A stretch of DNA of 12,747 nucleotides, taken from Hepatocystis sp. ex Piliocolobus tephrosceles (lineage: Eukaryota > Apicomplexa > Aconoidasida > Haemosporida > Plasmodiidae). Position numbers and translations under genes: made by a program. This document shows, piece after piece, positions 1 to 7,846 of the stretch (position 1 is its first letter; every line of letters starts with the position of its first letter). The stretch covers positions 1-12,747 of the forward strand of contig CABPSV020000259.1 in assembly GCA_902459845.2 (NCBI GenBank), written 5' to 3'. The notes under the pieces are model-generated. The model was given only the letters and a program-made list of their open reading frames with translations, did not search any database and was not told the origin of the DNA.

Positions 1-12
1 TTGTGTAGTGAA

Positions 13-57
<45 letters not shown>

Positions 58-567
58 AATAAATAAATAAATAAATAAATAAAAGTACGACATAATACAA
101 CATAGGACATTTGCATGTTTTCTTAGCAAGTCCTTTGCCTATTGTCATAGCTTATTTATAAATTGCTTTAAAATAAAAAAATTTAAGTACATAATGTAAT
201 ATATGTATACATATTTGTGAGTTAATACACCATTATTAATATTTTAAATTTTTATTCATTGTTGCACAATTATATAATAAAAATTAATAGCTATTTTTTT
301 TTTTTTTTTTCTTCTTCTTTTTCTTTTTTTACATTTAATTATACTTTAAGTTTCATTTTTTTTATGTGTAATTTTTAATTAATTTTTTTATAGCATCATT
401 GCATTTTTTTTTTTTTTTTTAATCGCCCTTTTGAACTGGCACCTCCTTTTATTTACCATTTTAAACTAATGTCTCTTTTAAACCAACTATATGTAAATGT
501 ACCCATTTAGCTAGCTATCTAGTTAGTTATCTAGTTAGTTATCTAGTTAGCTACCTAGCTGGCTATA

Positions 568-602
<35 letters not shown>

Positions 603-660
603 TATAATCCCATTATGTTTGGTATATACATATAATCCCGTTTTGGTGTGTTTGTTCATC
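1..660. other. Intergenic DNA downstream of the thiamine pyrophosphokinase gene
   Basis: No open frame of any quality is seen here. The stretch opens with a 42-base A run (14-55) followed by an (AAAT)n microsatellite up to about 82. It continues with T runs around 293-311 and 403-420, a 12-bp CTAG-rich repeat near 503-562, a (TA)n tract near 564-583 and another T run to about 601. It lies 3' of the minus-strand kinase gene, so part of it is presumably that gene's 3' UTR. AATAAA-like words are too common in this composition to pick a polyadenylation site. Confidence 0.7.
503..562. repeat. 12-bp CTAG-rich tandem repeat
   Basis: About four to five imperfect copies of a 12-bp unit of the form CTATCTAGTTAG / TTATCTAGTTAG run from roughly 503 to 562. 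The copies at 527-538 and 539-550 are identical. The outer copies drift (CTACCTAGCTGG at 551-562). CTAG is self-complementary, so the array reads similarly on both strands. It sits about 100 bp beyond the stop codon of the kinase gene, probably in or just past its 3' UTR. Confidence 0.75.
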
Positions 661-2028
661 TTAACAAGTGTCATCCCGAATTAGCGAGCACCAAATAATC
701 GGACTATTATTATAAATACATATACTATTTTGTATAGCTTCATTTGAACTACTAACTAAAGTATCAAAACTTAAATATTCATAATTTAAATTATATTTTA
801 AACCTTTTGTTTTTAATTTGCATTTTTGATTAAAAGGTATGAGACCACATATTTTATCAAAAATTTCAAAATTTAAATTAATAATATTTTTTCCTTTTTT
901 TAATAAAAATATAAAATTATTTTCACCTAATAAATATAAATTATTTAAGAACTCATTTTTATATAAAGAACTGATATTTGCACATGTATGATCAAATCTA
1001 TTACCTGTACCACCGAGTATTAAAATTCGATCATTTATATTAGTATATTTTTTTATTATTTTAATACATTTATCCATGTCTGTGTCATTTTGACCGCTAC
1101 ATTTCTCAAACTTAACGGATTTATTTATATAATAATTTAATACATGTTTATGTATGCTGTCAAGATCACCACAAATAATGTTAGGTACTATATTATGTAG
1201 AAGTTTAAAACTGCTATTTTTTTCTTTAGTGAGTATATTCGAATCAGTAGTTTTATGTGAGTGTGGTTGGGTATAATTTATTTGTTTATTTATTTTTTTA
1301 TTTATTATAGTATTATAGTTGTTAGTATGTTCGTTAACAATTTTATCATTTACTATCTTATCATTTACTATCTTATCATTCTTATGACACAAGTTGTATA
1401 AATGATTTGCTCCACCATCTGCACATACTAATAAATCCGAATTCTCTATAATGTTAGCTGAGTTGTTACACAATTTATTATTTAAAATTATTGTTATAAT
1501 TCTTTCTTTATGCATGTTATTTGTTTTATGTACATTTTTGATGTTATTGTCATTTATATTGTTACCGGCACAATAGGACTCAGAAAACTTTACGTTTCTG
1601 TTTGATAAAATGTTTTTCATAAAACCAAGATCGTGTACATAATATTCACTTTTTTTCGTATTGTCAAACATATTGTTGTCAAACTTATCATTGTCAAACT
1701 TATCGTTGTCAAACTTATCATTGTCAAACTTATCGTTGTCAAACTTATCATTGTCAAACTTATCGTTGTCAAACTTATCATTGCCAAACATATCGTTGTC
1801 AAACTTATCATTGTCAAACTTATCGTTGTCAAACTTATCGTTGTCAAACTTATTGTTGTTGCAACTGTTTTTTTCACTAATGCTGTTATTGATGCTTTTT
1901 TTATCATCGATTTTCTTATTAATGTTGGCATAAGTCGAATGAGAGATACAAAGTTTGCGTATTTTTGTAAACTTTTGTTGCCTTTTCATAGTAACAAATT
2001 TAAAAAAAGTTGTAAGCTGTTTATTCAT
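661..2028 (-). CDS. TPK: Thiamine pyrophosphokinase (TPK), with Plasmodium-type repeat insertions
   Basis: This enzyme transfers pyrophosphate from ATP to thiamine to give thiamine diphosphate, the cofactor of pyruvate and oxoglutarate dehydrogenases and transketolase; it is normally cytosolic. The family signatures appear in order. The catalytic domain begins near residue 176. ADGGANHLY is at about 203-211, GDLDSI at 287-292, QNDTDMDKC at 313-321 and GGTGNRFDHTCANI at 339-352. The C-terminal thiamine-binding part (about 395-449) contains TKGLKYNL, VSSSNEA and a closing IIW. The protein is 455 aa, far longer than typical TPKs of about 210-260. The excess is an N-terminal extension with a DNDKF pentapeptide array (about 61-124) and an Asn/Lys-rich insertion between the ADGG and GDLDSI motifs holding three NDKIV copies. 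The open frame extends 14 codons upstream, but that stretch begins with TTG and has no ATG, so I take the first ATG at 2026-2028. No intron is needed. No clear targeting signal is seen. Confidence 0.95.
   Translation of the reverse strand: MNKQLTTFFKFVTMKRQQKFTKIRKLCISHSTYANINKKIDDKKSINNSISEKNSCNNNKFDNDKFDNDKFDNDKFDNDMFGNDKFDNDKFDNDKFDNDKFDNDKFDNDKFDNDKFDNNMFDNTKKSEYYVHDLGFMKNILSNRNVKFSESYCAGNNINDNNIKNVHKTNNMHKERIITIILNNKLCNNSANIIENSDLLVCADGGANHLYNLCHKNDKIVNDKIVNDKIVNEHTNNYNTIINKKINKQINYTQPHSHKTTDSNILTKEKNSSFKLLHNIVPNIICGDLDSIHKHVLNYYINKSVKFEKCSGQNDTDMDKCIKIIKKYTNINDRILILGGTGNRFDHTCANISSLYKNEFLNNLYLLGENNFIFLLKKGKNIINLNFEIFDKICGLIPFNQKCKLKTKGLKYNLNYEYLSFDTLVSSSNEAIQNSICIYNNSPIIWCSLIRDDTC
1661..1855 (-). 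repeat. 15-bp tandem repeat encoding DNDKF pentapeptides, with a 30-bp higher-order period
   Basis: Thirteen directly abutting 15-bp units lie inside the kinase reading frame. On the plus strand most units read TTGTCAAACTTATCA or TTGTCAAACTTATCG. Across most of the array the last base alternates A/G from unit to unit, so the true recent unit appears to be 30 bp, with AAT and AAC codons for Asn alternating. Variant units at 1661-1675 and 1781-1795 carry ACATAT and give Met in place of Lys. No unit contains a stop in several frames on either strand, so spurious open frames appear around it. Confidence 0.95.
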
Positions 2029-2235
2029 TTTAAAATAAAATGGTTTACCATTATGGGAGAATAAAAACAAAGAGTATCATAAAATAAAAAAAAAAAAAAA
2101 AACCGATGACAGTTTGTTTTAAAAATAAAGAAAAAAAAATTATAGCAACATATGTTGTAATTTTAAGTAACAACAAATGTGCAATGACTAAATTTTCTAA
2201 TTTGTTAAACTTTTTCGTTTTTTTTTTTGTTTTCT

Positions 2236-2237
<2 letters not shown>

Positions 2238-2285
<48 letters not shown>
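2238..2285. repeat. T48 homopolymer
   Basis: An uninterrupted run of 48 T lies about 210 bp upstream of the kinase start codon, on the promoter side of that gene. Runs this long vary in length through polymerase slippage and are often wrong in assemblies. Confidence 0.9.
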
Positions 2286-2287
<2 letters not shown>

Positions 2288-2454
2288 TAATTTATTTTAT
2301 GTTCTATCAAATAAACAGTAACTATTTTTTTCTTGTTTGAAATAAAGCTTTTCCTTTATGGATTATGTTATGCACTTTGTTACATGTTATATCACTCATT
2401 ATGTTATACATTATGGAAATTACAGTTATAAACATTAATTATTAATTATTAAAA

Positions 2455-2485
<31 letters not shown>

Positions 2486-3030
2486 AGAATATGTCATCCC
2501 ATACACAGCACATTTAATAATGATAAAAAAACGTTTTTAAGCACGAGTTTATATAAACTACAATTATTTTCCTTTTTTTTTCTTCACATTTTCTTATACA
2601 TGCATAGTTTGCATGACTTACAAAAAAATATTTTTATTTTTTTTAAAAATATACTTTATATAATAATGTTTTTACAAACTTTTTTTTTTTCTAAGAGAAT
2701 ATGTTTTATCTGATGTTTTTACAAGCGTTTTTTTTTTAATTTTTTCCGTTCCTTTAAAGTTAAAATTATTTAAAAAAAAAGTAAAAATTAAAAGAATAGT
2801 AACAATTGATGTTTTCCTTTTAATTATTTAAAAAAAAATACTTAAAATAAAAAAAAAAATATATATACCAAATATAAAAATCAGTTGTCATTTTACTAAA
2901 TCTTATTTTACAATGTTATAAAGTTTTAATTTCCTTTTTATATTTGTGTTTTTTTCTAAATTGTTGCCCCAATTTGTGTTTACATGTTTGAAGGAAAAAA
3001 TAAATATAGCTTAAAAAAAAAAAAAAAATA

Positions 3031-3156
3031 AGCAAACAAACGAGCAAACAAGTAAACGGACGAACGAACAAAAAAACGAAAAAAAAAACAAAAAAAAAAA
3101 ACGAACGAACGAATGAGCAAACACAGACAAGCAAATTGGCAAACAACTAAGTAAAC
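3031..3156. repeat. Degenerate AAAC/GAAC/GCAAAC short-period repeat
   Basis: Tetranucleotide-like words (CAAA, GAAC, GAGC, GGAC) repeat with drift, for example ACGGACGAACGAAC near 3055-3068 and ACGAACGAACGAATGAGC near 3101-3118. The stretch is richer in G and C than its surroundings. It sits near the middle of the divergent intergenic region. Its minus-strand reading gives a Cys/Phe/Leu-rich string with no gene-like features. Confidence 0.65.
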
Positions 3157-3358
3157 GATTGAATATATTCATATACTATGTATACGCAAATAAAAAAAAA
3201 AAAAGAAAACGAACCATACATTAAGTATGTACATATGTATAAAACCTACAAGAATATATAACAATAACTAAAATTAGTCAATTGTGCTCATAAACTCAAG
3301 TACACCTGTTTTATTTATGTTTAAATAATATTATCTAACTATTTTATTCTTTTTTATT

Positions 3359-3582
3359 TTGTTTTTGTTTTCGTTTTTATTTTTATTTTTATTTTTATTT
3401 TGTTTTTATTTTGTTTTTATTTTTTTTTTGTTTTTTTTTTTGTTTTTTTTTTTGTTTTTGTTTTTGTTTTTATTTTTATTTTTATTTTTTTTTTTGTTTC
3501 TGTTTCTGTTTCTGTTTTTTATTTTTTTTTTTTTTGTTTTATTTTTTATTACTTTTTTTAATTTTTTTTTTTTTTTTTTTTA
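3359..3582. repeat. T-rich array of TTTTTG / TTTTTA-like units
   Basis: Runs of T are interrupted at about 6-bp, and sometimes longer, spacing by single G, A or C bases. Sub-blocks include TTTTTA repeats (about 3376-3400 and 3471-3485), TTTTTG repeats (about 3453-3470) and TTTCTG repeats (about 3497-3515). The pattern looks like slippage expansion of short words and is not a coding sequence. Confidence 0.75.
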
Positions 3583-3691
3583 TTTTGTATTATAACAAAA
3601 TAGTTAAATTAGTTTATATAAAAAAAAATATATTTAAAAAAAAAAAAAAAGTGTCCCGTAAGTCATTTAAAAATATATATAGCAATTGTAC

Positions 3692-3727
<36 letters not shown>

Positions 3728-3952
3728 CTCATTTACTTGCATTTTTATACATTTATCTTTAATTTTTTACTACTGTTATATTTTTTTACTTAAGACTCAA
3801 TGTATTAAGACAATTTAAACATTTTTTTTTTTTTTTTAAATTAAATTTTTATCAATGGAATTAAAAATAAACATGTACTATAGCTATATTTACAACTTTT
3901 TTTTATTGTTCTTAATAAACATATATACATAAATATATACATATATACATAT

Positions 3953-3987
<35 letters not shown>

Positions 3988-4318
3988 AAAACACATACAT
4001 ACATATTTATGTATTGAATAAGACAAAAATTATATAATAAAATATATATATAATTGTATATACTTTTTGTACTATTACTTAACTTATACATTCCTCCCTC
4101 TGTCCCTGCTTCCTCAAAAAAAAAAAAAAAAAAAATATATAATTAATCAGCTCAATAAATGATAACTTGATTAAGTGATTGTTTTTTATATAAAAAAAGT
4201 GTATATACCATTTAGTACCAGACATAATTTCCTAAAAACAAATTTACATGCACGTATATACACTTACGTATTTATGTTGTTAATCGTTTTATACATTTGA
4301 TTTATTAAAAAAATAAAC

Positions 4319-4587
4319 ATGAGTTTATCAGACTTAACATTTTACATAAATAAGCATAAAAAGGCTTATGAAGCGAGACAGAAATATCAGCTAAATCAGA
4401 AAGAAACCCAAGATATTGAAAGTGAAAATAAAAAAGAGGAAACAAAGGAAAGCGCAAAAGTGGTTAATGAAACAGAAGTGACAAAAGAATTAGGCAAAGT
4501 GTTATACAATAATGTAGATCAAGAAACAAAAGATAATGAACAAAGTGAAGATGTTACAACAAAAGAAAATATAAATCAAGGTAATAA

Positions 4588-4622
<35 letters not shown>

Positions 4623-6407
4623 TTTATTTTTTTTTATTTATGTTAATGCATTTTTGTACAATATACTTAAAGTGACTAACACATATGTGTGAATATGTAT
4701 GTACATACATACGATTTTAATATATAATATATAATTTTTGATTTTTGATTTTTTGCAGTTGATGCTGATTACTTATATGCCTTGAAGTTATACGAAGCAC
4801 TTAACTATACACCCGCACCACACCATACACACGATGAAAATATTTTAAATAATGAGACAATTAAATCTTACAGTGAAACCCCAAATATAAGTAAAAGTGA
4901 AAAAGACATAACTGATTATGTTAGACAACCTGATAATACATATGTTGAATGCCTATTAAATGATATAACAAACTATGCTTATCCTCTTTCTGACCATTTA
5001 AGATATAACACTACTCCTACAACTAGTAATAATAGTATCAATAAAAGAGGACAAAATACACTTGGAATTAACGACTTTGATTTATCGAACTATAGTCATA
5101 TTATTAATAATATAAATAAAACAAGTACTGACAATCCTAATAAAACTAAACATATTCCAACTATTAGTATTAATAGTAGTGATAGTGATAGTGATAGTTC
5201 AAGTAGTGACAGTGATAGTGATAGTGGTAATCGTAAAGATAATCTTAATAGTATAAACAAAGATAATAGTATAACCAAAAGTAATAGTATAACCAAAAGT
5301 AATAGTATAACCAAAAGTAATAGTATAACCAAAAGTAATAATATAACCAAAAGTAATAATATAACCAAAAGTAATAATATAACCAAAAGTAATAATATAA
5401 CCAAAAATAATAATATGAACACCCGTAACAATAATAAAAAACAATTGAAAATAACATCCAACAATTCAAAAAAAATTATTAATTATAATAATATTTTAAG
5501 TCCTAACATAAATTTAACAAATAATAATATGGATAATTTTAAAAATAATAAACATGAAGAAATGTCTTCGGATGCAGCTAGTCTGGTCCACACAGGTGTC
5601 GATGAGGATGTTCAGACATATGTCCATACAAATGTCGATATTGATAATTATAATAACAAATCAACATCTATATCACAAAATAAAAAAAATTATAAAGATT
5701 CTAAAAACAAGGATATAAATTATTTATTTGAACATAACATTCATACAAATAATAATAATTTTATTAGTCCATGTGTGAGTCCGAAAAGATACACCAGAAG
5801 GAACACTGGAAACACTAAGACTAATTCTAAGGATAATTCTAAGACTAATTCTAAGACTAATTCTAAGGATAATTCTAAAACAAATTCTAAAACAAATTCT
5901 AAGGATAATTCTAAAACAAATTCTAAAACAAATTCTAAGACTAGTCCTAAGACTAATTTTAAGACTAGTCCTAAGACTAATTTTAAGACTAGTCCTAAGA
6001 CTAATATTAAGACTAGTCCTAAGACTAATATTACAAATGATACTAGATATGATACTACATATGATATTATGAATGATACTACATATGATATTATGAATGA
6101 TACTACAAATGATACTAAAAGAAATAGCAAAAATAAAAATGTTAAAAGAGATAATGACTTAGATACTCGTAAGAACAAAAGTAGACATATTATTAAAAAC
6201 TCCTCTTGTGTTTTTATTGACGACTTAGATTGTATGGATAAAACTGATAAGCAGATCGAAGGTAATAATTACACCAACATATATAAAAACAGCCAAACTG
6301 ATAATAATAAAACTGAAAATAATAAAACTGATAATCGTAGTTATAAAAAGAAGCTTACATATGAAAAGAAAATACAATATGATTTTAACTATAATATAAA
6401 AAACTCC

Positions 6408-6448
<41 letters not shown>

Positions 6449-6527
6449 TGCCAGTGGTGTAAATGATTTGAATAAAAATTTAAAAAGTACCCATGATACA
6501 TACAAGTTGAATAGAAAAAGGCTGTAA
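4319..6527 (+). CDS. Asn/Ser/Lys-rich protein of unknown function (two exons)
   Basis: The model is join(4319..4580, 4759..6527), 676 aa; I do not recognise the protein. The start ATG follows AAAAAATAAAC, a typical A-rich Plasmodium context. Exon 1 encodes 87 codons of mostly charged sequence (helical, Lys/Glu-rich). The junction creates Val88, followed by DADYLYALKLYEAL (89-102), a short amphipathic segment faintly like a ubiquitin-interacting helix, though the conserved Ser is replaced by Tyr. Residues 136-170 are less repetitive and may be the conserved core. After that come an SD-rich acidic tract (about 227-243), eight ITKSN-type hexapeptides (256-305), a KTNSK/KTSPK array (440-513), NDTTYDIM copies (about 513-540) and Asn13 (638-650). 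Possible conserved islands are PCVSPKRYTRR (425-435) and CVFIDDLDC (about 571-579). No signal peptide or membrane segment is seen, so it is probably cytosolic or nuclear. It diverges from the kinase and converges on the membrane protein gene. Confidence 0.85.
4581..4758 (+). other. Intron of the Asn-rich protein gene (178 bp)
   Basis: The donor is CAAG|GTAATA and the acceptor TTTTTTGCAG|TTGATG, and the reading frame is kept (phase 1: G + TT gives Val). The intron holds an A31 run (4589-4619) followed by T-rich sequence, unlike the flanking exons. Without splicing, the frame would run through poly-Lys and stop at 4675, and the long frame downstream would lack an ATG start near its beginning. 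Confidence 0.9.
5265..5408 (+). repeat. 18-bp tandem repeat (N-S/N-I-T-K-S), eight copies in a 4+4 block
   Basis: Eight exact-length 18-bp units encode NSITKS or NNITKS. Units 1-4 carry AGT (Ser) at the second codon and units 5-8 carry AAT (Asn). The last unit also ends AAT in place of AGT. A clean 4+4 split suggests that a single G-to-A difference was spread by duplication of neighbouring units. Confidence 0.95.
5815..6034 (+). repeat. 12-bp and 24-bp tandem repeats (KTNS / KTSPKTNF)
   Basis: A 12-bp unit encoding TNSK or DNSK is organised into a 36-bp super-unit (T, T, D in turn) up to about 5938. Within it, blocks use either AAG ACT or AAA ACA for Lys-Thr. From about 5940 it changes to a 24-bp unit encoding TSPKTNFK and then TSPKTNIK. 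The two parts share the K-T-N core, so the second is probably derived from the first by a local change followed by duplication. Confidence 0.9.
6036..6118 (+). repeat. 24-bp tandem repeat encoding NDTTYDIM
   Basis: Two identical 24-bp units (6051-6074 and 6075-6098) are flanked by partial copies based on a GATACTA word. They lie in frame in the Asn-rich protein, directly after the KTSPK array. Confidence 0.85.
6408..6446 (+). repeat. (AAT)13 microsatellite encoding poly-Asn
   Basis: Thirteen consecutive AAT codons encode Asn13 close to the C-terminus of the Asn-rich protein. Poly-Asn tracts of this kind are common in P. falciparum-like proteomes and vary in length between strains. Confidence 0.95.
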
Positions 6528-7198
6528 ATCATATAATAAAAAAAGAAAGTAAACAAAAATATTTCTATTATTAATAATAATAGTAGTATTAGTAATACTA
6601 TTCCCCTTAATCCAAAATAAAAATTTTATATTTCAAACCGAAAAAAAAATATTAATATATACGATACACCATGACAGAACGTCATCATTTTCCACATATA
6701 AAATCAACACAAATAAAAATAAAAACAAATGTTAAAATTTAAATAAAGTTAATCAAACTAATTTTAATAACAACAAAAATAAAACTTTTGTTTAATTTAA
6801 AATCAATAGTAAATACTTGGAATAATATAAAAAATATGAAAAAAAAAAAAAAATATATAATAATTAAGTATTAAAACCTGTTATATATGTACAGTATTGT
6901 AAAAACTTTTTAACTCATGACACGCTTGTCTTTGTTATGGTTAAATATTGTGTGTGTCTATATCTTTTATTTTATTTTATTTTATTTTTATTTTTTTTTT
7001 TTTTGTTTTTTTTAATTTTGTACTTAATACATTTTAATAATTCCAATTTTTCAATTATGTAAATACATATTATGTAAAGCAGTATGTAAATATTAACATG
7101 GTTATTTTATTGGTACCACCAGCATTTGTTATTATTACTATGTTTTATTAATATTTTATCCTGCTAGCATTTTTATTATAATTTTAGCACATATGTAT

Positions 7199-7200
<2 letters not shown>

Positions 7201-7248
<48 letters not shown>
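7201..7248. repeat. T48 homopolymer
   Basis: Forty-eight uninterrupted T bases lie about midway between the convergent genes. The exact length should be treated as uncertain, as for any assembled homopolymer of this size. Confidence 0.9.
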
Positions 7249-7249
<1 letters not shown>

Positions 7250-7396
7250 TTCTTGTTAATGATCACATGTTTTATAATGTCTTATTTTATTTAGCTCATT
7301 TAAATAAATAGCATATTTTATTGTTATATTTAACACAATTATGACATTTGCTTTTTATAAAAAAAAAAAAGAGTAAACTAACGTACATGTACATAC

Positions 7397-7437
<41 letters not shown>

Positions 7438-7711
7438 CAACGCAAAGAAAATAATATAAAAAAATTGAAAATTTTTGAAAAAAAATTAAATAAATATTGA
7501 CTTGGGAGAATATGCAGAAACTAAACCTTATTTCACACAAAACAACTTAAATGATAATATTAAAAAATGGGGAACAATTGAGATATTAAAATTGACATCA
7601 TTTTACTACAAAACAAAATTAATACTATTAAATAAAAATAGGTATAATGTTGCCTGCAAAAAAAAAAAATAATAAAAAAAAATAAAGTACATAAACATGT
7701 GCATATATATG

Positions 7712-7789
7712 ACAACGCATATGTAACAATGCATATGTAACAATGCATATGTGACAACGCATATGTGACAACGCATATGTGACAACGCA
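7712..7789. repeat. 14-bp GCATATG tandem repeat
   Basis: Five full copies and one partial copy of ACAACGCATATGTG / ACAATGCATATGTA abut exactly. The conserved centre GCATATGT includes the palindrome ACATATGT-like core CATATG. The array ends about 57 bp beyond the stop codon of the membrane protein gene, so it probably lies in that gene's 3' UTR. It is the most G/C-containing part of this intergenic region. Confidence 0.9.
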
Positions 7790-7846
7790 AAATATGACTA
7801 TTAATGTGATTTTTTTTTTTTTTTTTTTTTTTGCTTTATTTCCCTT

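Larger units (their letters stand above)
2029..4318. promoter_or_regulatory. Divergent intergenic region between the kinase and the Asn-rich protein gene
   Basis: The flanking genes are transcribed away from each other, so both promoters and 5' UTRs should lie in these 2.3 kb. That is inferred from layout; no specific promoter element can be pointed to. The region is almost pure A/T. It holds a T48 run (2238-2285), (TA)n near 2456-2477, a degenerate AAAC/GAAC array (about 3031-3156), a long TTTTTG/TTTTTA-like array (about 3359-3582), a T34 run (3694-3727) and an ATAC/(TA)n stretch (about 3919-3986). Long dA:dT tracts disfavour nucleosomes, which fits a promoter. Open frames here encode only Phe- or Lys-rich strings and are not genes. 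Confidence 0.6.
6528..7846. other. Convergent intergenic region (3' ends of two genes)
   Basis: Both flanking genes point into this stretch, so it should hold both 3' UTRs and terminators. It contains A- and T-rich DNA, a T48 run (7201-7248), a (TA)n microsatellite near 7401-7430, a 14-bp GCATATG repeat (7712-7789) and a T22 run near 7811-7832. Two minus-strand open frames of about 60-75 codons here consist of IYIYIY or repeat-derived peptides and are not supported as genes. No RNA gene is visible. Confidence 0.7.

Noticed and set aside
503..562. CRISPR-like or transposon terminal repeat
   Set aside because: Units are contiguous with no spacers, the host is eukaryotic, and no transposase or inverted termini are present.
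1633..2064. Plus-strand open frames of 90-143 codons and a second minus-strand frame over the kinase repeat
   Set aside because: The 15-bp repeat has no stop in several frames, so it opens shadow frames that encode only monotonous VKLI or LSLSN-type strings. The kinase frame has clear family motifs.
2029..2070. Fourteen extra N-terminal codons for the kinase
   Set aside because: The upstream stretch begins with TTG and contains no ATG; Plasmodium nuclear genes start at ATG, so the start at 2028 is preferred.
3359..3818. Phe/Leu-rich plus-strand open frames in the T-rich array
   Set aside because: They consist of Phe, Leu, Cys and Tyr strings from TTT/TTG/TTA repeats, with no gene-like sequence; they reflect composition only.
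4581..4675. Unspliced read-through of exon 1 into poly-Lys ending at 4675
   Set aside because: Good GT and AG sites with matching phase join exon 1 to the long downstream frame, and the poly-A between them is typical intron sequence.
5096..5469. Minus-strand frames opposite the ITKSN repeat and opposite the KTNSK repeat (5741-6178)
   Set aside because: Shadow frames from repeats whose unit length is a multiple of three; they give only LLLVI or LELVL strings.
7355..7790. Two minus-strand frames of 61 and 76 codons between the convergent genes
   Set aside because: They come from a (TA)n tract and the 14-bp repeat and have no conserved-looking sequence or splice context.
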